Shown piece after piece: positions 50,338-60,121 of a stretch of DNA of 64,000 nt. The first letter of the stretch is position 1, and each line of letters begins with the position of its first letter. Made by a program: the position numbers and the translations under genes. Origin of the DNA: an uncultured Candidatus Actinomarina sp. (lineage in GTDB: Bacteria > Actinomycetota > Acidimicrobiia > Actinomarinales > Actinomarinaceae); contig CABYIX010000005.1 of the NCBI GenBank assembly GCA_902519215.1, positions 1 to 64,000 on the forward strand, in the 5' to 3' direction. The notes beneath the pieces were generated by a model. That model was not told the origin of the DNA, searched no databases, and saw nothing but the letters and a program-made list of their open reading frames with translations.

Positions 50338-51021
50338 ATGGAAGCAAATTTAAAAGCAACATTAAGAGAAAGCATAGGTTCTGGAGAATCAAGACGTCTT
50401 AGGAATGATGGCTTACTGCCAGCAGTGGTTTATGGTCTTGGAATGGAACCAGTTTCTATTGCTTTGAATGCCCGTGAATTCACTAGTGCTCTTAAAACCG
50501 AAGCTGGATCTAACATTATTTTAAATTTAGAAGTTGGAAAAAAGAAATACACAACACTCGCAAGAGAGATTCAAAAACATCCATATAAAAACGAATTTTT
50601 ACATATAGACTTAATTCAAATTGACTTAACACAAAAAGTAGAGGCTAATGTTCAAATAAACTTCCTTGGAACTCCTTTAGGAGTAAAAGATGAAGGTGGA
50701 TTAGTTCAGACTATTAACTCAACTATTACTGTCTCAACACTACCTTCTTCGATTCCTTCATCTCTTGATTTAGATATCTCTGAACTTAATGTTGGTGAAA
50801 ATGCCACTGTTTTAGATGTTAAACTTCCAGAAGGGGTTGAACTAGCATCTGAAGATGATGATTCAATCTTGGTAACGATTACATTACCTAGAGCTGCGGT
50901 AGAAGAAGAAGAAGAGATAGAAGGTCTCGAAGGTGAAGAGCTTGAAGGAGAAGAGGGAGCCGAAGGTGAGTCTTCTGAAGAAACTACTGGGGAAGAGTCC
51001 TCAGATGAATCTGGAGAATAG
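50338..51021 (+). CDS. rplY: 50S ribosomal protein L25 (general stress protein Ctc type)
   Basis: The 227-residue protein has the L25 5S-rRNA-binding domain (RRLRNDGLLPAVVYGLG, then EIQKHPYKNEFLHIDLIQI), the TL5/CTC beta domain to about 185 and a Glu/Gly/Ser-rich acidic tail of about 40 residues. The acidic tail is common in bacterial Ctc proteins. It is followed by pth, a usual pairing, with a 17-base overlap. Confidence 0.93.
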   Translation: MEANLKATLRESIGSGESRRLRNDGLLPAVVYGLGMEPVSIALNAREFTSALKTEAGSNIILNLEVGKKKYTTLAREIQKHPYKNEFLHIDLIQIDLTQKVEANVQINFLGTPLGVKDEGGLVQTINSTITVSTLPSSIPSSLDLDISELNVGENATVLDVKLPEGVELASEDDDSILVTITLPRAAVEEEEEIEGLEGEELEGEEGAEGESSEETTGEESSDESGE

Positions 51022-51604
51022 TAAAACTCTTTTAGTTGGTCTTTGGAACCCCCATTCAAAATATTCAAAGACTAGGCATAATATTGGTGCAGATATCCTT
51101 GAACGACTTATTGTTCAAAATTCATTAGAACTTAAGTTAGATAAGTCTGGAATGTACAAATCTGGAACATTAATAATTGAAGAAAATAGAGTTGATGTAC
51201 TTATCCCAATGGTTTCAATGAATAAATCTGGAGAGGCATTAAAAGCATATTTAAAATATAAAGAAGTTTCGCCTGAAGATATTTTGGTAATTCATGATGA
51301 TATTGATCTTGCATTTGGCAGACTAAGGCTTAAAAAGGGAAGTTCTCATGGGGGTCATAATGGTATTAAGTCAATCAACTCTCATCTTGGAACAATTGAA
51401 TATTTTAGATTAAAAGTTGGTGTTGGAAGACCTCCAAAAGACATAGACCCTGCAGCTTTTGTTCTTTCAAAGTTTTATAATAATGAGACAGAAGAAGTAG
51501 ATTTTTTAATTGAAGATTCTGCTGATATTCTGAAAACTTTTGTAATAGATAAAGAAGCAGCTATAAAAGAAGCTTCTGAGAGACGAATAATTGATGTGAT
51601 TTAG
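51005..51604 (+). CDS. pth: Peptidyl-tRNA hydrolase
   Basis: Translation from the ATG at 51005 gives 199 residues. A longer in-frame start at 50933 lies deep in the L25 tail and is rejected. The catalytic elements are present: Asn in LVGLWNPHSKYSKTRHNIG (usual GLGNPG, here GLWNPHS), His in TRHNIG, Asp in IHDDIDL and the GGHNGIKSI loop. It recycles peptidyl-tRNAs. The first glycine of the GLGNPG motif is Trp and the last is His, an unusual variant. Confidence 0.92.
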   Translation: MNLENSKTLLVGLWNPHSKYSKTRHNIGADILERLIVQNSLELKLDKSGMYKSGTLIIEENRVDVLIPMVSMNKSGEALKAYLKYKEVSPEDILVIHDDIDLAFGRLRLKKGSSHGGHNGIKSINSHLGTIEYFRLKVGVGRPPKDIDPAAFVLSKFYNNETEEVDFLIEDSADILKTFVIDKEAAIKEASERRIIDVI

Positions 51605-52146
51605 TGAAAAAATATATACCTGACTTACTTGCGATATTTAGAATTATTTCTGCACCTGTAATTTTGTACCTAATTTTATTAGACGGTTCAAATGAAGGCT
51701 TAATGTTAATTCCTGCAATAATTGCATTTATCGCTGCATGGACAGATTTTTTTGACGGAAGATTAGCAAGAAAATGGAATGTCACTTCTAAAACCGGTGC
51801 TTTCCTTGATACAATTGCTGACAAAATATTCATAACCTTTATTTTCATAGGCTTTACCTATATAGATAGAGTAAGTATTTGGATAACAACGTTGTTAATT
51901 GTAAGAGAGTTTATTATTACCGGCCTAAGAGGTCTAGCTGGAAATGAAGGTATTATGATTCCGCCAAGTAAATTTGGTAAAGCTAAAGCAAGCCTTCAGT
52001 TTTGGGCTGTAGGGTTTGTAATGATGGATTTTTCATTTAGTATCCTGAGTTTTGATATTGCTGACCTAATTGTCCTACACGCATTAATTTTTTCTTATAT
52101 TTCTGGTTATCAATATATTTCAGGTTATATCCAAAAAACTAAATGA
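51604..52146 (+). CDS. pgsA: CDP-diacylglycerol-glycerol-3-phosphate 3-phosphatidyltransferase
   Basis: The 180-residue membrane protein carries the CDP-alcohol phosphatidyltransferase motif D-G-x2-A-R-x8-G-x3-D-x3-D (FFDGRLARKWNVTSKTGAFL then DTIAD). It makes phosphatidylglycerophosphate. Start is GTG overlapping the pth stop by 1 base. The motif alone does not separate PgsA from related transferases; length and the DTIADK continuation favour PgsA. Confidence 0.82.
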   Translation: MKKYIPDLLAIFRIISAPVILYLILLDGSNEGLMLIPAIIAFIAAWTDFFDGRLARKWNVTSKTGAFLDTIADKIFITFIFIGFTYIDRVSIWITTLLIVREFIITGLRGLAGNEGIMIPPSKFGKAKASLQFWAVGFVMMDFSFSILSFDIADLIVLHALIFSYISGYQYISGYIQKTK

Positions 52147-52911
52147 ATTATCAAAATATATTCATAACAGGCTCAACAGGAGTTGTAGGTAAGCCACTTA
52201 TAAGAAAAATAGTTGAGAATGGTCATAATGTTTATGCTTTAAGTAGAACTAATCTTCATAATGAGTTTTTTAAAGATTTAAATATAACAAAAATTGAAGG
52301 GGATATTCTCTCTGATGGTCTACAAGAAAAATTATCAGATAAAAATATAAATGCAATATTTCATGTTGCAGGAGTAAACCAAATGTGTTCCAAAAATCCG
52401 GAGCATATGTTTAACGCAAATATTAAAGGCACAATAAATATGCTAAATTTAGGCAACCAGATAGGTATTGAAAAATTTATCTATACATCTTCTGCGGTTA
52501 CCCTAGGCGAGAAACTTGGAACAGAGGGAAATGAAGATTCAAAACACCGGGGTTATTTTTTAAGTAAGTATGAAGAATCTAAATTTTTAGCTGAAGAAGA
52601 AGCATTTAAGTTTAAAAAAGAATTTGATTTTGTATCTGTTAACCCCTCCTCAGTACAGGGACCGGGAAGAGTATCAGGAACAGCTAAATTGCTTATTTCA
52701 ACGCTTAGTAAAAAATACCCCCCATTAATTAAAAACCACCTCTCAGTTGTTGATATAGATGACTGTACTAGTGGTCATTACAATGCATTAGCTTATGGTA
52801 AAAATAATGAAAGATATGTCTTAAATAGTTTCCAAAGCACAAGACGAATTAAATATTTCATACACAAATCTTGAAGAATTTATTAAAAAAAACAGTCAAC
52901 TGGTTAATTGA
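52143..52911 (+). pseudogene. NAD-dependent epimerase/dehydratase, frameshifted and C-terminally truncated
   Basis: The frame from 52143 encodes an extended SDR: IFITGSTGVVGKPLI, IFHVAGVNQM, YTSSAVTLGE and the catalytic-like Tyr-Lys in YFLSKYEESK. At ERYVLNSFQS the family-like reading moves to the +1 frame, which continues AQDELNISYTNLEEFIKKN and stops at 52911; the original frame ends at 52874 with an unlike tail. Even the joined protein is about 255 residues against a usual 320-340. It is probably a decaying gene, or a sequencing slip in an already short version. ATGA overlap with pgsA. Confidence 0.55.
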
Positions 52912-52945
52912 TAATCAACATATTCATTTATCTAAAATTTAGACT

Positions 52946-55900
52946 ATGAATCTCGATTCAATTACTACATCAAAGGAGTCTCTTCCTATTCTTTTGGGCC
53001 TGAATCAAGTATCAAAAAAAAACATTTATATTCTTCCTACAGATAAAGAGGCAAATGAATTTAAAAATAACTTTTCTAACTTAAATGAGAATATAGAAAT
53101 ATTTCCAGGTTGGGATACGTTGACATATGACTCTTTTATACCTTCTTATGAAATCCAAGGAAAAAGACTTGCTGTTATTCATTCACTATTAACTACTAAA
53201 GAGGTAAACATTGCTACAAGCATAAAGGCAGTATCACAAAGGTTATTTTTTGAAAACCTTGATGTAGTCGAGATTTCAATACATCAGGAAATTGACTTCG
53301 AAATTTTAATTGAAAATCTCATACATCTTAAATATGTAAGAAAAGATAGAGTTGAAGCAAAAGGAACTTTTGCAGTTAGAGGTGGTCAATTAGACGTTTA
53401 TCCAATCAATAGAACTGAGCCAATCAGACTAATTTTTGATGGAGATACTGTTGTAGAATTAAGAAATTTTGATCCAATCTCGCAAAGGTCATCAACAGTT
53501 GAAAAATCATCAATAATTGTTCCTGCTACTGAGCTTTTTCAGATAAATAAATTAGATATTTTAGAAGCAGTGTCTTCAAATAAAAACAAGGAACTAGATG
53601 AATATGAATTATTTCAGTATTGTCAAAATCTTTCGAGTAATCATTCTTTGTTCAACTTTGTTGATAAATCTTCACTTCATATTGTTGATATAGAAAGATG
53701 TAAAAGTGAGTTTGATGATGTTGTGAATATCGAGCAAGAGACATTTAAGAATCTTCAAAAATATTTTTCCTTAAAAATATCCAATTTTAAATCTCGACAC
53801 ATAAATATCTTTGAAAATTTAGGCACATTTGATACAACATTATATTCCACTAGCGATTTAGAAAATTTGCAGAACAGACCAGATTTTCTTGATGGAACCC
53901 GCCAAGAAGATGTAATGAAAAAATTAAATAACGTAAATAATATATATCTTGCATCAGATAATGAACAAATAATTGAAAATTTTTCTATATTTGAAAATTT
54001 AAATATTGTTCAGAATCATTTTTCATATTCTGCAATATTTAAAGAATTAGGTATTGCTGTAATTGATGAGTCACTCTTTTTTGCTAGAAAAATAAAGAAA
54101 TCCAAAAAGCAAGCAAAAACGCTAAGTGAAGAATCGATACTTATACCAAATACTTATATTGTGCATAGCTTTCATGGAATCGGTCTGTATGAAGGAACTG
54201 TTGTTAAAAGAATCAAAGGTGTAGAAAAAGATTATCTTTCCATAAAATTTGGCGGTTCAGACAAATTATTTGTCCCTTCAGAACAAATTAATGAGCTAGA
54301 AGTATATATCGGTGGAGAAAATCCAAAACTATCAAGTTTAGGTGGAGCTGAATGGGAGCGAGCTAAAGAGAAAGCAAAAGAAAATGCAAAGGTAGTTGCT
54401 GATAGAGTGCTTAATTTATACAAATTAAGAAATATTAAAAACGATTCATTAATTATTTCTGAAGATACACCATGGCAGAATGAAATTGAGAGTAATTTTG
54501 AATATATAGAAACCCCCGATCAACTTGCTGCCATAAATGACGTTAAAGCTGATTTAGAAAAAAATATTCCTATGGATAGATTAATTTTTGGAGACGTTGG
54601 CTATGGAAAAACAGAAGTAGCTTTAAGAGCAGCTATCAAAGTAGCTTTCTCAGGAGGGCAGGTAGCCTTACTTGCACCAACAACTATTTTGGTGCAACAG
54701 CATATTGAAACATTTCTCGAAAGATTAAACAATTACCCTCTCAACATTAAACATCTCAGCAGATTTGTTAGAAAAAAAGAAATTAATGAAATCGTACAAG
54801 GGGTCACAGATGGATCAGTAGACATTTTAATTGGGACCCACAGAATCTTAAGTAAAGATATTGAGTTTAAAAATTTAAAATTAATAATTATTGATGAAGA
54901 GCATAGGTTTGGTGTTGAAGATAAAGATAGGTTACAATCACTAACATCGCAAACACACAAACTTACTCTAACAGCAACACCAATTCCCAGAACTTTGGAA
55001 CAGTCATTAATGGGCATAAGAGATACATCAAAAATTGAAACACCTCCGGAAAATAGATTAGAAACATTAACTCATGTTGGCGGTATAGATGAATCTACTA
55101 TTGCAATCGCTATTCAGAGAGAAATGTCTAGAGACGGCCAAGTATTTTTTGTTTTAAATCGTATTGAAGAACTACAAACATGGATGAAGAAAATACAAAC
55201 AGAATTTCCAAAACTTAACCACAGAATTCTTCATGGGCAGCTTTCATCTGTGCAGATTGAAAAAACTATGCAGGATGTATGGGATAAAAAAGTAGATGTT
55301 CTTTTTGCTACAACTATTGTTGAAGCTGGTATTGATTTACCTAAAGTAAATACATTAATTACTTTAAGATCTGAATTGCTTGGTATGTCTCAGCTTTACC
55401 AACTTAAAGGCAGGGTTGGTAGAAGAGGTGAACAGAGTTTTGCTTATTTTTTTCATAATGAAAATCTAAGTGTTGATGCAGAATTAAGATTAGATGCCAT
55501 TAAATCAACTGGACAAACTGCTACTGGGTATTCATTGTCTATGAAAGATCTTCAACTTAGAGGATCGGGTAGTATTTTGGGAGACATACAGTCTGGTTTC
55601 ATTGCTAATGTTGGCTTAAATATTTTTAACAAATATGTGATGGATTCTATCGAAGGAAAACAACTTGAAGATAGTATTACCCCAGCTACACAAATTAAAC
55701 TTGAATGTTTTTGGGGGTCATCAATTCCTAAGTCATATATAGAAGCAGATTCAGAACGAATAGATATTTATAAAAGACTGGAACACACGGATCACCAAAA
55801 AGTTGATGCAATGAAAGCAGAAATTCTTGATAGATTTGGTCCGACACCTGAGGTAACAGAAAATCTTTTCTTTACAGCAAAAATTAGATCATTACTCCAG

Positions 55901-56101
55901 AAAGAAAAAATTATTAGATGCAAAGTACATCAATATCAAATTGAACTATTCCCAGTTGACTTAACTGAAAGTATTAATTCTAAAGTTAAAGATTTTGATA
56001 GAAAATTTTTGTTTAGGAACAAAAGACTAGTTGTAAAGTTTAAAAACTCTTTAAGTCCGGAAAAAACATACCAATTCTTAAATACTATTCTTTCAGTATG
56101 A
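52946..56101 (+). CDS. mfd: Transcription-repair coupling factor
   Basis: The 1051-residue protein has the UvrB-like N-terminal region (VRKDRVEAKGTFAVRGGQLDVYP) and the CarD-like RNA polymerase interaction domain (YIVHSFHGIGLYEGTVVKR, about 398-416). The RecG-like translocase follows with Walker A GDVGYGKTEVA, DEEH and the LKGRVGRRGEQSFAYF motif, then the TRCF C-terminal domain. It removes stalled RNA polymerase and recruits UvrA. It is somewhat shorter than the usual 1100-1200 residues, mainly in the N-terminal part. Confidence 0.95.
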   Translation: MNLDSITTSKESLPILLGLNQVSKKNIYILPTDKEANEFKNNFSNLNENIEIFPGWDTLTYDSFIPSYEIQGKRLAVIHSLLTTKEVNIATSIKAVSQRLFFENLDVVEISIHQEIDFEILIENLIHLKYVRKDRVEAKGTFAVRGGQLDVYPINRTEPIRLIFDGDTVVELRNFDPISQRSSTVEKSSIIVPATELFQINKLDILEAVSSNKNKELDEYELFQYCQNLSSNHSLFNFVDKSSLHIVDIERCKSEFDDVVNIEQETFKNLQKYFSLKISNFKSRHINIFENLGTFDTTLYSTSDLENLQNRPDFLDGTRQEDVMKKLNNVNNIYLASDNEQIIENFSIFENLNIVQNHFSYSAIFKELGIAVIDESLFFARKIKKSKKQAKTLSEESILIPNTYIVHSFHGIGLYEGTVVKRIKGVEKDYLSIKFGGSDKLFVPSEQINELEVYIGGENPKLSSLGGAEWERAKEKAKENAKVVADRVLNLYKLRNIKNDSLIISEDTPWQNEIESNFEYIETPDQLAAINDVKADLEKNIPMDRLIFGDVGYGKTEVALRAAIKVAFSGGQVALLAPTTILVQQHIETFLERLNNYPLNIKHLSRFVRKKEINEIVQGVTDGSVDILIGTHRILSKDIEFKNLKLIIIDEEHRFGVEDKDRLQSLTSQTHKLTLTATPIPRTLEQSLMGIRDTSKIETPPENRLETLTHVGGIDESTIAIAIQREMSRDGQVFFVLNRIEELQTWMKKIQTEFPKLNHRILHGQLSSVQIEKTMQDVWDKKVDVLFATTIVEAGIDLPKVNTLITLRSELLGMSQLYQLKGRVGRRGEQSFAYFFHNENLSVDAELRLDAIKSTGQTATGYSLSMKDLQLRGSGSILGDIQSGFIANVGLNIFNKYVMDSIEGKQLEDSITPATQIKLECFWGSSIPKSYIEADSERIDIYKRLEHTDHQKVDAMKAEILDRFGPTPEVTENLFFTAKIRSLLQKEKIIRCKVHQYQIELFPVDLTESINSKVKDFDRKFLFRNKRLVVKFKNSLSPEKTYQFLNTILSV

Positions 56102-56838
56102 AAGAATTTAATGAGTTAGTTGAAATAGTCAGTAAATTAAGAACCGAGTGTCCTTGGGACAGGGAACAGACTCATGAATCATTGGCTAAACATTTAATTG
56201 AAGAAGCTTATGAATTATTAGATGCTTTAGCTCAATTTCAAATCGATTCTAAAAACGATTCCATGCTTAAAGATGAATTAGGAGATTTATTATTACAAAT
56301 ATTATTGCATTCAAAAATAGCTGAAGACAATAATCATTTCTCAATAGTTGATGTAGTCAATAATTTACAAAATAAACTTATTGAAAGACACCCGCATGTA
56401 TTTGGCAATGTAGTTCTTGAAAATGCTGAAGATGTTGAAAAACAATGGGAGGAAATTAAGAAGACTGATGAGACTAAATCTATATTTGATGATATTGATC
56501 AAAAACTCCCTTCTATTACCAAGGCTTTTAAAACACAAAGAAAAGCAAAAAAAATCAACCTTACATATGCAAATTATGAAGAAGCATTGCAAGACTTACT
56601 TTCAGAGGTGGAAGAATTACAAAATGCCAAAAATAATGAAGATAGGAAAAGTGAAATAGGTGATATTTTGTTTTCTATTGTAAATGTATGCCGTCATTTA
56701 GATGCAGATCCTGAAATTCAATTAAACCAATCAACTTCAAGATTCATACAAAGAGCTAAGTATGTTGAGATCAATTTTGATGATGATGCTGATATTGAGC
56801 AACTATGGAAAGATGCGAAGAAAAGCCAATTCAAGTAA
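56098..56838 (+). CDS. mazG: Nucleoside triphosphate pyrophosphohydrolase MazG
   Basis: The 246-residue protein has the MazG opening VSKLRTECPWDREQTHESLAKHLIEEAYELLDAL (about 10-43) with the metal-binding E-E-x-x-E. A second, more diverged MazG-like half (LLSEVEELQNAK...EIGDILFSIVNVCRHL) follows. It hydrolyses NTPs to NMPs and pyrophosphate. It overlaps mfd by 4 bases and precedes enolase, a conserved actinobacterial arrangement. Confidence 0.93.
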   Translation: MKEFNELVEIVSKLRTECPWDREQTHESLAKHLIEEAYELLDALAQFQIDSKNDSMLKDELGDLLLQILLHSKIAEDNNHFSIVDVVNNLQNKLIERHPHVFGNVVLENAEDVEKQWEEIKKTDETKSIFDDIDQKLPSITKAFKTQRKAKKINLTYANYEEALQDLLSEVEELQNAKNNEDRKSEIGDILFSIVNVCRHLDADPEIQLNQSTSRFIQRAKYVEINFDDDADIEQLWKDAKKSQFK

Positions 56839-56878
56839 CAATCTAACCATTTTCTGCTAGATTTTAAGTAACAGGGTT

Positions 56879-58147
56879 ATGAATAATAAAATTAAAAATG
56901 TATTTGCTAGGTATATCCTAGACTCAAGAGCTAACCCCACAGTTGAAGTAGAAATTACTTTAGAGGATGGTTCTCTGGGTAGAGCTGCAGTTCCATCAGG
57001 TGCCTCCACAGGAAAGCTCGAAGCGCATGAATTGCGAGATGAATCTAAAGAATTTAACGGCAAAGGGGTTTTTAAAGCTGTCCAAAATGTTAATCATGTA
57101 GTTTCTGATGCAATAGTCGGTAAGGACGCAGAAGATCAAGCAGAGATCGATAAGATACTCATCGACCTAGATGGATCTGAAAACAAAAGTACCTTAGGCG
57201 CAAATGCAATTTTAGCTGTATCTATGGCTAACTTAGTTGCACTAAGTAAATCATCAAAAAAGCATATATATGAGTTGATTCCAAATATATATGGAGAGCC
57301 TTCACTGCCTGTACCATTTATGAATATTCTAAACGGTGGTGCTCACGCTGATAACTCTGTGGATATTCAAGAATTTATGATTGTTCCACATGGCTTCTCT
57401 GATTTTAATGATGCTTTGAGATCAGGAGTTGAAGTTTATCATACATTAAAAACACGTCTGAAAGACAAAGGTTTAGCAACTAATGTTGGAGACGAAGGAG
57501 GATTCGCACCTAATTATTCATCTTCAAAAGAAGTCTTGGATGAAATTATGCTCGCTATTGCCGAAGCAGGATATAAACCTGGTGATGAAATTTCTTTAGC
57601 ACTTGATGCAGCTGCATCCGAATTTTATAAAGAGAATATGTATCAGATAGAAGGGAACCCTTTAACGAATACCGAAATGGCAGATTACTTAGTAGAGTTA
57701 TCAAATTCTTATCCAATTGTTTCTATTGAAGATGGATTAGCGGAAGATGACTGGGAGGGATGGAAGTATTTAACTTCAAAAATTGGTGACACGGTTCAAT
57801 TGGTAGGGGACGATCTTTTTGTAACACAGGAAAAGATTTTACAAAAAGGCATTGATGATAACTGTGCTAACTCAATTCTCATAAAAGTTAATCAAGTAGG
57901 TAGTATTTCTGAAACTATTGAAACTATGAAGCTTGCTAAAGATAATAATTATACGAGCATGGTTTCACATAGATCTGGTGAAACTGAAGATGCTTTTATT
58001 AGTCATTTAGTTGTTGGTACATCAAGTGGACAAATAAAAACGGGTGCTCCCGCCAGAGGTGAGAGAACTGCAAAATATAATGAACTACTTAGAATTTCTG
58101 AACAAGTCGGTTCTGCTAACTTTAATAATAAAAAATGGCAAAAATAA
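56879..58147 (+). CDS. eno: Enolase
   Basis: The 422-residue protein has ARYILDSRANPTVEVEI, AAVPSGASTG, NILNGGAHADNSVDIQEFMIVP, the catalytic GDEGGFAP, VSIEDGLAEDDWEGW, LVGDDLFVTQ, ILIKVNQVGSISET and VSHRSGETED. It converts 2-phosphoglycerate to PEP, connecting with the PPDK and GAPDH-like genes in the window. Full length. Confidence 0.97.
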   Translation: MNNKIKNVFARYILDSRANPTVEVEITLEDGSLGRAAVPSGASTGKLEAHELRDESKEFNGKGVFKAVQNVNHVVSDAIVGKDAEDQAEIDKILIDLDGSENKSTLGANAILAVSMANLVALSKSSKKHIYELIPNIYGEPSLPVPFMNILNGGAHADNSVDIQEFMIVPHGFSDFNDALRSGVEVYHTLKTRLKDKGLATNVGDEGGFAPNYSSSKEVLDEIMLAIAEAGYKPGDEISLALDAAASEFYKENMYQIEGNPLTNTEMADYLVELSNSYPIVSIEDGLAEDDWEGWKYLTSKIGDTVQLVGDDLFVTQEKILQKGIDDNCANSILIKVNQVGSISETIETMKLAKDNNYTSMVSHRSGETEDAFISHLVVGTSSGQIKTGAPARGERTAKYNELLRISEQVGSANFNNKKWQK

Positions 58148-58527
58148 AAAACACTAGTAGTAATATCCTTACGCGCGTATTGCTTATTGTTTTAACAGGA
58201 TCTTTTTTATTCTTCTTTTTTGAAACAGTACAATCTACATATTCTTCTTATACAAATTTGCAAAAAGAAATTGAACTTAATAAAGCTGAAAAAAGTGAAA
58301 TTCAAAACCAAATAGCTGATTGGAATCAACAAATCTCAGATTTAGATGATCCAGAAAAACTAGAGGTTGTGCTTAGAAAAAGAGGATATGGAAAAGAGGG
58401 TGAAATATTATATATTTACGATGTTCCAGAACCTGTGACACCAATTGACGAAGTTTTAAATACTGAAAGGTCAAAAACTGTATTTGAATACGTTGTTGAA
58501 TTTATTGTCGGACAAGATGGACAGTAA
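58135..58527 (+). CDS. FtsB/DivIC-type septum formation initiator
   Basis: The 130-residue protein has one N-terminal membrane helix (about 12-33) followed by a coiled coil (LQKEIELNKAEKSEIQNQIADWNQQISDL) and LEVVLRKRGYGKEGEILY, the FtsB/DivIC signature (family ...YVEE.AR..LG..KPGE..Y). It belongs to the FtsL/FtsB/FtsQ division subcomplex. It overlaps enolase by 13 bases, a position typical of actinobacteria. Confidence 0.85.
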   Translation: MAKIKNTSSNILTRVLLIVLTGSFLFFFFETVQSTYSSYTNLQKEIELNKAEKSEIQNQIADWNQQISDLDDPEKLEVVLRKRGYGKEGEILYIYDVPEPVTPIDEVLNTERSKTVFEYVVEFIVGQDGQ

Positions 58528-59038
58528 AGATAGCAAAATTGTCGAAATACAAATAGGAAGAAATCTTAGAAGTGATGTGAGTGTATCTTGCAAATGCCAC
58601 TTTAATCTACCAGTTTCTATCAAAGTACCTCCAAATTTAGATGATGGAACTCCGTTTCCGACCACCTATTGGCTTACCTGTCCAATGTACAATAAAAAAA
58701 TTGGAACTCTTGAGTCACATGGGATGATAAATGAATTAGATAATGAATTAATGAACAACTCTGACCTAAAACAAGAATGGCAATCTAGACAAGATAGTTA
58801 TAAAGATGAAAGGGATACTATTCAAGAGTCTGAAGCTAAATACAAATCTTCTGGAGGTGTAGGTGGAGCAACTGAATCCATTAAATGTTTACACTCTCAC
58901 ACAGCAGATGAGCTTTCTACAGGCTTAAACCCTATTGGTAAAATAGTTTTAGAATCAGTGGGATATTTTAATTGTGAACAGCCGTGTATTGATATTGCTG
59001 AAATGAAAAAGAATCCAGAATGGAAAACAATATGGTAA
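58517..59038 (+). CDS. DUF501 family protein
   Basis: Translation from the ATG at 58517 (11-base overlap with the ftsB-like gene) gives 173 residues; the in-frame ATG at 58484 lies inside the upstream gene. Family motifs: the N-terminal IGRNLRSDVSVSCKCHFNLP, TYWLTCPMYNKKIGTLESHG, GGVGGATESIKCLHSHTADEL and GYFNCEQPC. DUF501 proteins are uncharacterised and near-universal in actinobacteria next to ppx. Conserved Cys and His suggest metal binding. Confidence 0.88.
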   Translation: MDSKDSKIVEIQIGRNLRSDVSVSCKCHFNLPVSIKVPPNLDDGTPFPTTYWLTCPMYNKKIGTLESHGMINELDNELMNNSDLKQEWQSRQDSYKDERDTIQESEAKYKSSGGVGGATESIKCLHSHTADELSTGLNPIGKIVLESVGYFNCEQPCIDIAEMKKNPEWKTIW

Positions 59039-59931
59039 AGATTGCAGCTTTGGACCTTGGTTCAAATTCGACACGATTATTGATTGCTGATATTTCAGGA
59101 GAAAAATTTAATACTCTTGAAAGATCACATGTTGTAACAAAAATGGCAGAAGGTTTAGAGGAAAATGGTTTTATTTCTGACGAAGCCAAAAAAAGAGTCA
59201 TTAAGACCTTAAAAACATTTCTTAAGAAAATTAAAAAACATGAAGTAGTAGAAGTCTTTGCCGTAGGAACTGCAGCTATGCGTGACAGCAGCAACACAGA
59301 TGAATTTATTGATGAAATTAGAAGAAAATTAGATATTGAAGTTGAAATTATTACCGGACAACAAGAAGGAATAATCACAAGTCTTGGTGTACATCATTTT
59401 ATGGATAATCTTCAAAATTACTTAATAGTTGACATAGGTGGGAGAAGTACTGAATTCATTTATGAAGATAACAATAAAGTAATATCTCACTCACTTGATC
59501 TTGGTGTTGTAACATTAACAGAAAAATATTTTTCTGAATTACCAACTAATAGAGACAATATTGTGAAAGCTGAACAACAAGTAATGGATGCATTAAGTAA
59601 TTTGAAAATTCCCAATGCAAAGTTATTAATTGGTGTTTCTGGCACTGCTACTTCTTTAGGTGCTATACATCTAGAACAAGACAGGTTTGATGAAGATGCA
59701 ATTCATAATATTGAAATAAGCCAACTTGAAATGACAAATATTAAAAACATAGTTCAAAAATTGAGTGAGCCAGAGATAATTACAAAATTTAATGGGGTTG
59801 ATCCTAAAAGAGCAAAAACAATAACATCTGGGATTGTAATATTAGAAAATATAATGAAACGATATGAAAATTTTTCAATTATAATTTCAAAAAACGATAT
59901 TTTAGAGGGCCTAATACTAAAAAAATACTAA
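59032..59931 (+). CDS. ppx: Ppx/GppA exopolyphosphatase family protein
   Basis: Translation from 59032 (7-base overlap with DUF501) gives 299 residues; an in-frame ATG 12 bases earlier is possible. Motifs: IAALDLGSNSTRLLIADI, VVTKMAEGLEENGFIS, FAVGTAAMRDSSN, ITGQQEGIITSLGV, LIVDIGGRSTEFIYE and LIGVSGTATSLGA. It degrades polyphosphate or pppGpp. It is the short, single-core form. Confidence 0.9.
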   Translation: MVKIAALDLGSNSTRLLIADISGEKFNTLERSHVVTKMAEGLEENGFISDEAKKRVIKTLKTFLKKIKKHEVVEVFAVGTAAMRDSSNTDEFIDEIRRKLDIEVEIITGQQEGIITSLGVHHFMDNLQNYLIVDIGGRSTEFIYEDNNKVISHSLDLGVVTLTEKYFSELPTNRDNIVKAEQQVMDALSNLKIPNAKLLIGVSGTATSLGAIHLEQDRFDEDAIHNIEISQLEMTNIKNIVQKLSEPEIITKFNGVDPKRAKTITSGIVILENIMKRYENFSIIISKNDILEGLILKKY

Positions 59932-59942
59932 ATTAGAGATTA

Positions 59943-60026
59943 GCCCGGGTGGCGGAATTGGTAGACGCGACGGACTTAAAATCCGTTATTCGAAAGGATG
60001 TGGGGGTTCGAGTCCCCCCCCGGGCA
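59943..60026 (+). tRNA. tRNA-Leu (anticodon TAA)
   Basis: An 84-nt class II tRNA. The acceptor GCCCGGG pairs with CCCGGGC, the D arm is TGGCGGAATTGGTAGACGCG, and the anticodon arm ACGGA-CTTAAAA-TCCGT gives anticodon TAA, reading TTA. A long variable arm (about TATTCGAAAGGATG) and T arm GGGGG-TTCGAGT-CCCCC complete it. CCA is not encoded. Confidence 0.95.
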
Positions 60027-60121
60027 CGAAATCTAATTAAATCTTACAAATTATTCAAACCATTTTTAAAAAAATTCAAATTCTATTAGATATTTATGAA
60101 TTATTTTATACACTAGGAGAA

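Noticed and set aside
50933-51004. N-terminal extension of peptidyl-tRNA hydrolase
   Set aside because: The extra 24 codons are the acidic L25 tail read in another frame; the ATG at 51005 fits the family start.
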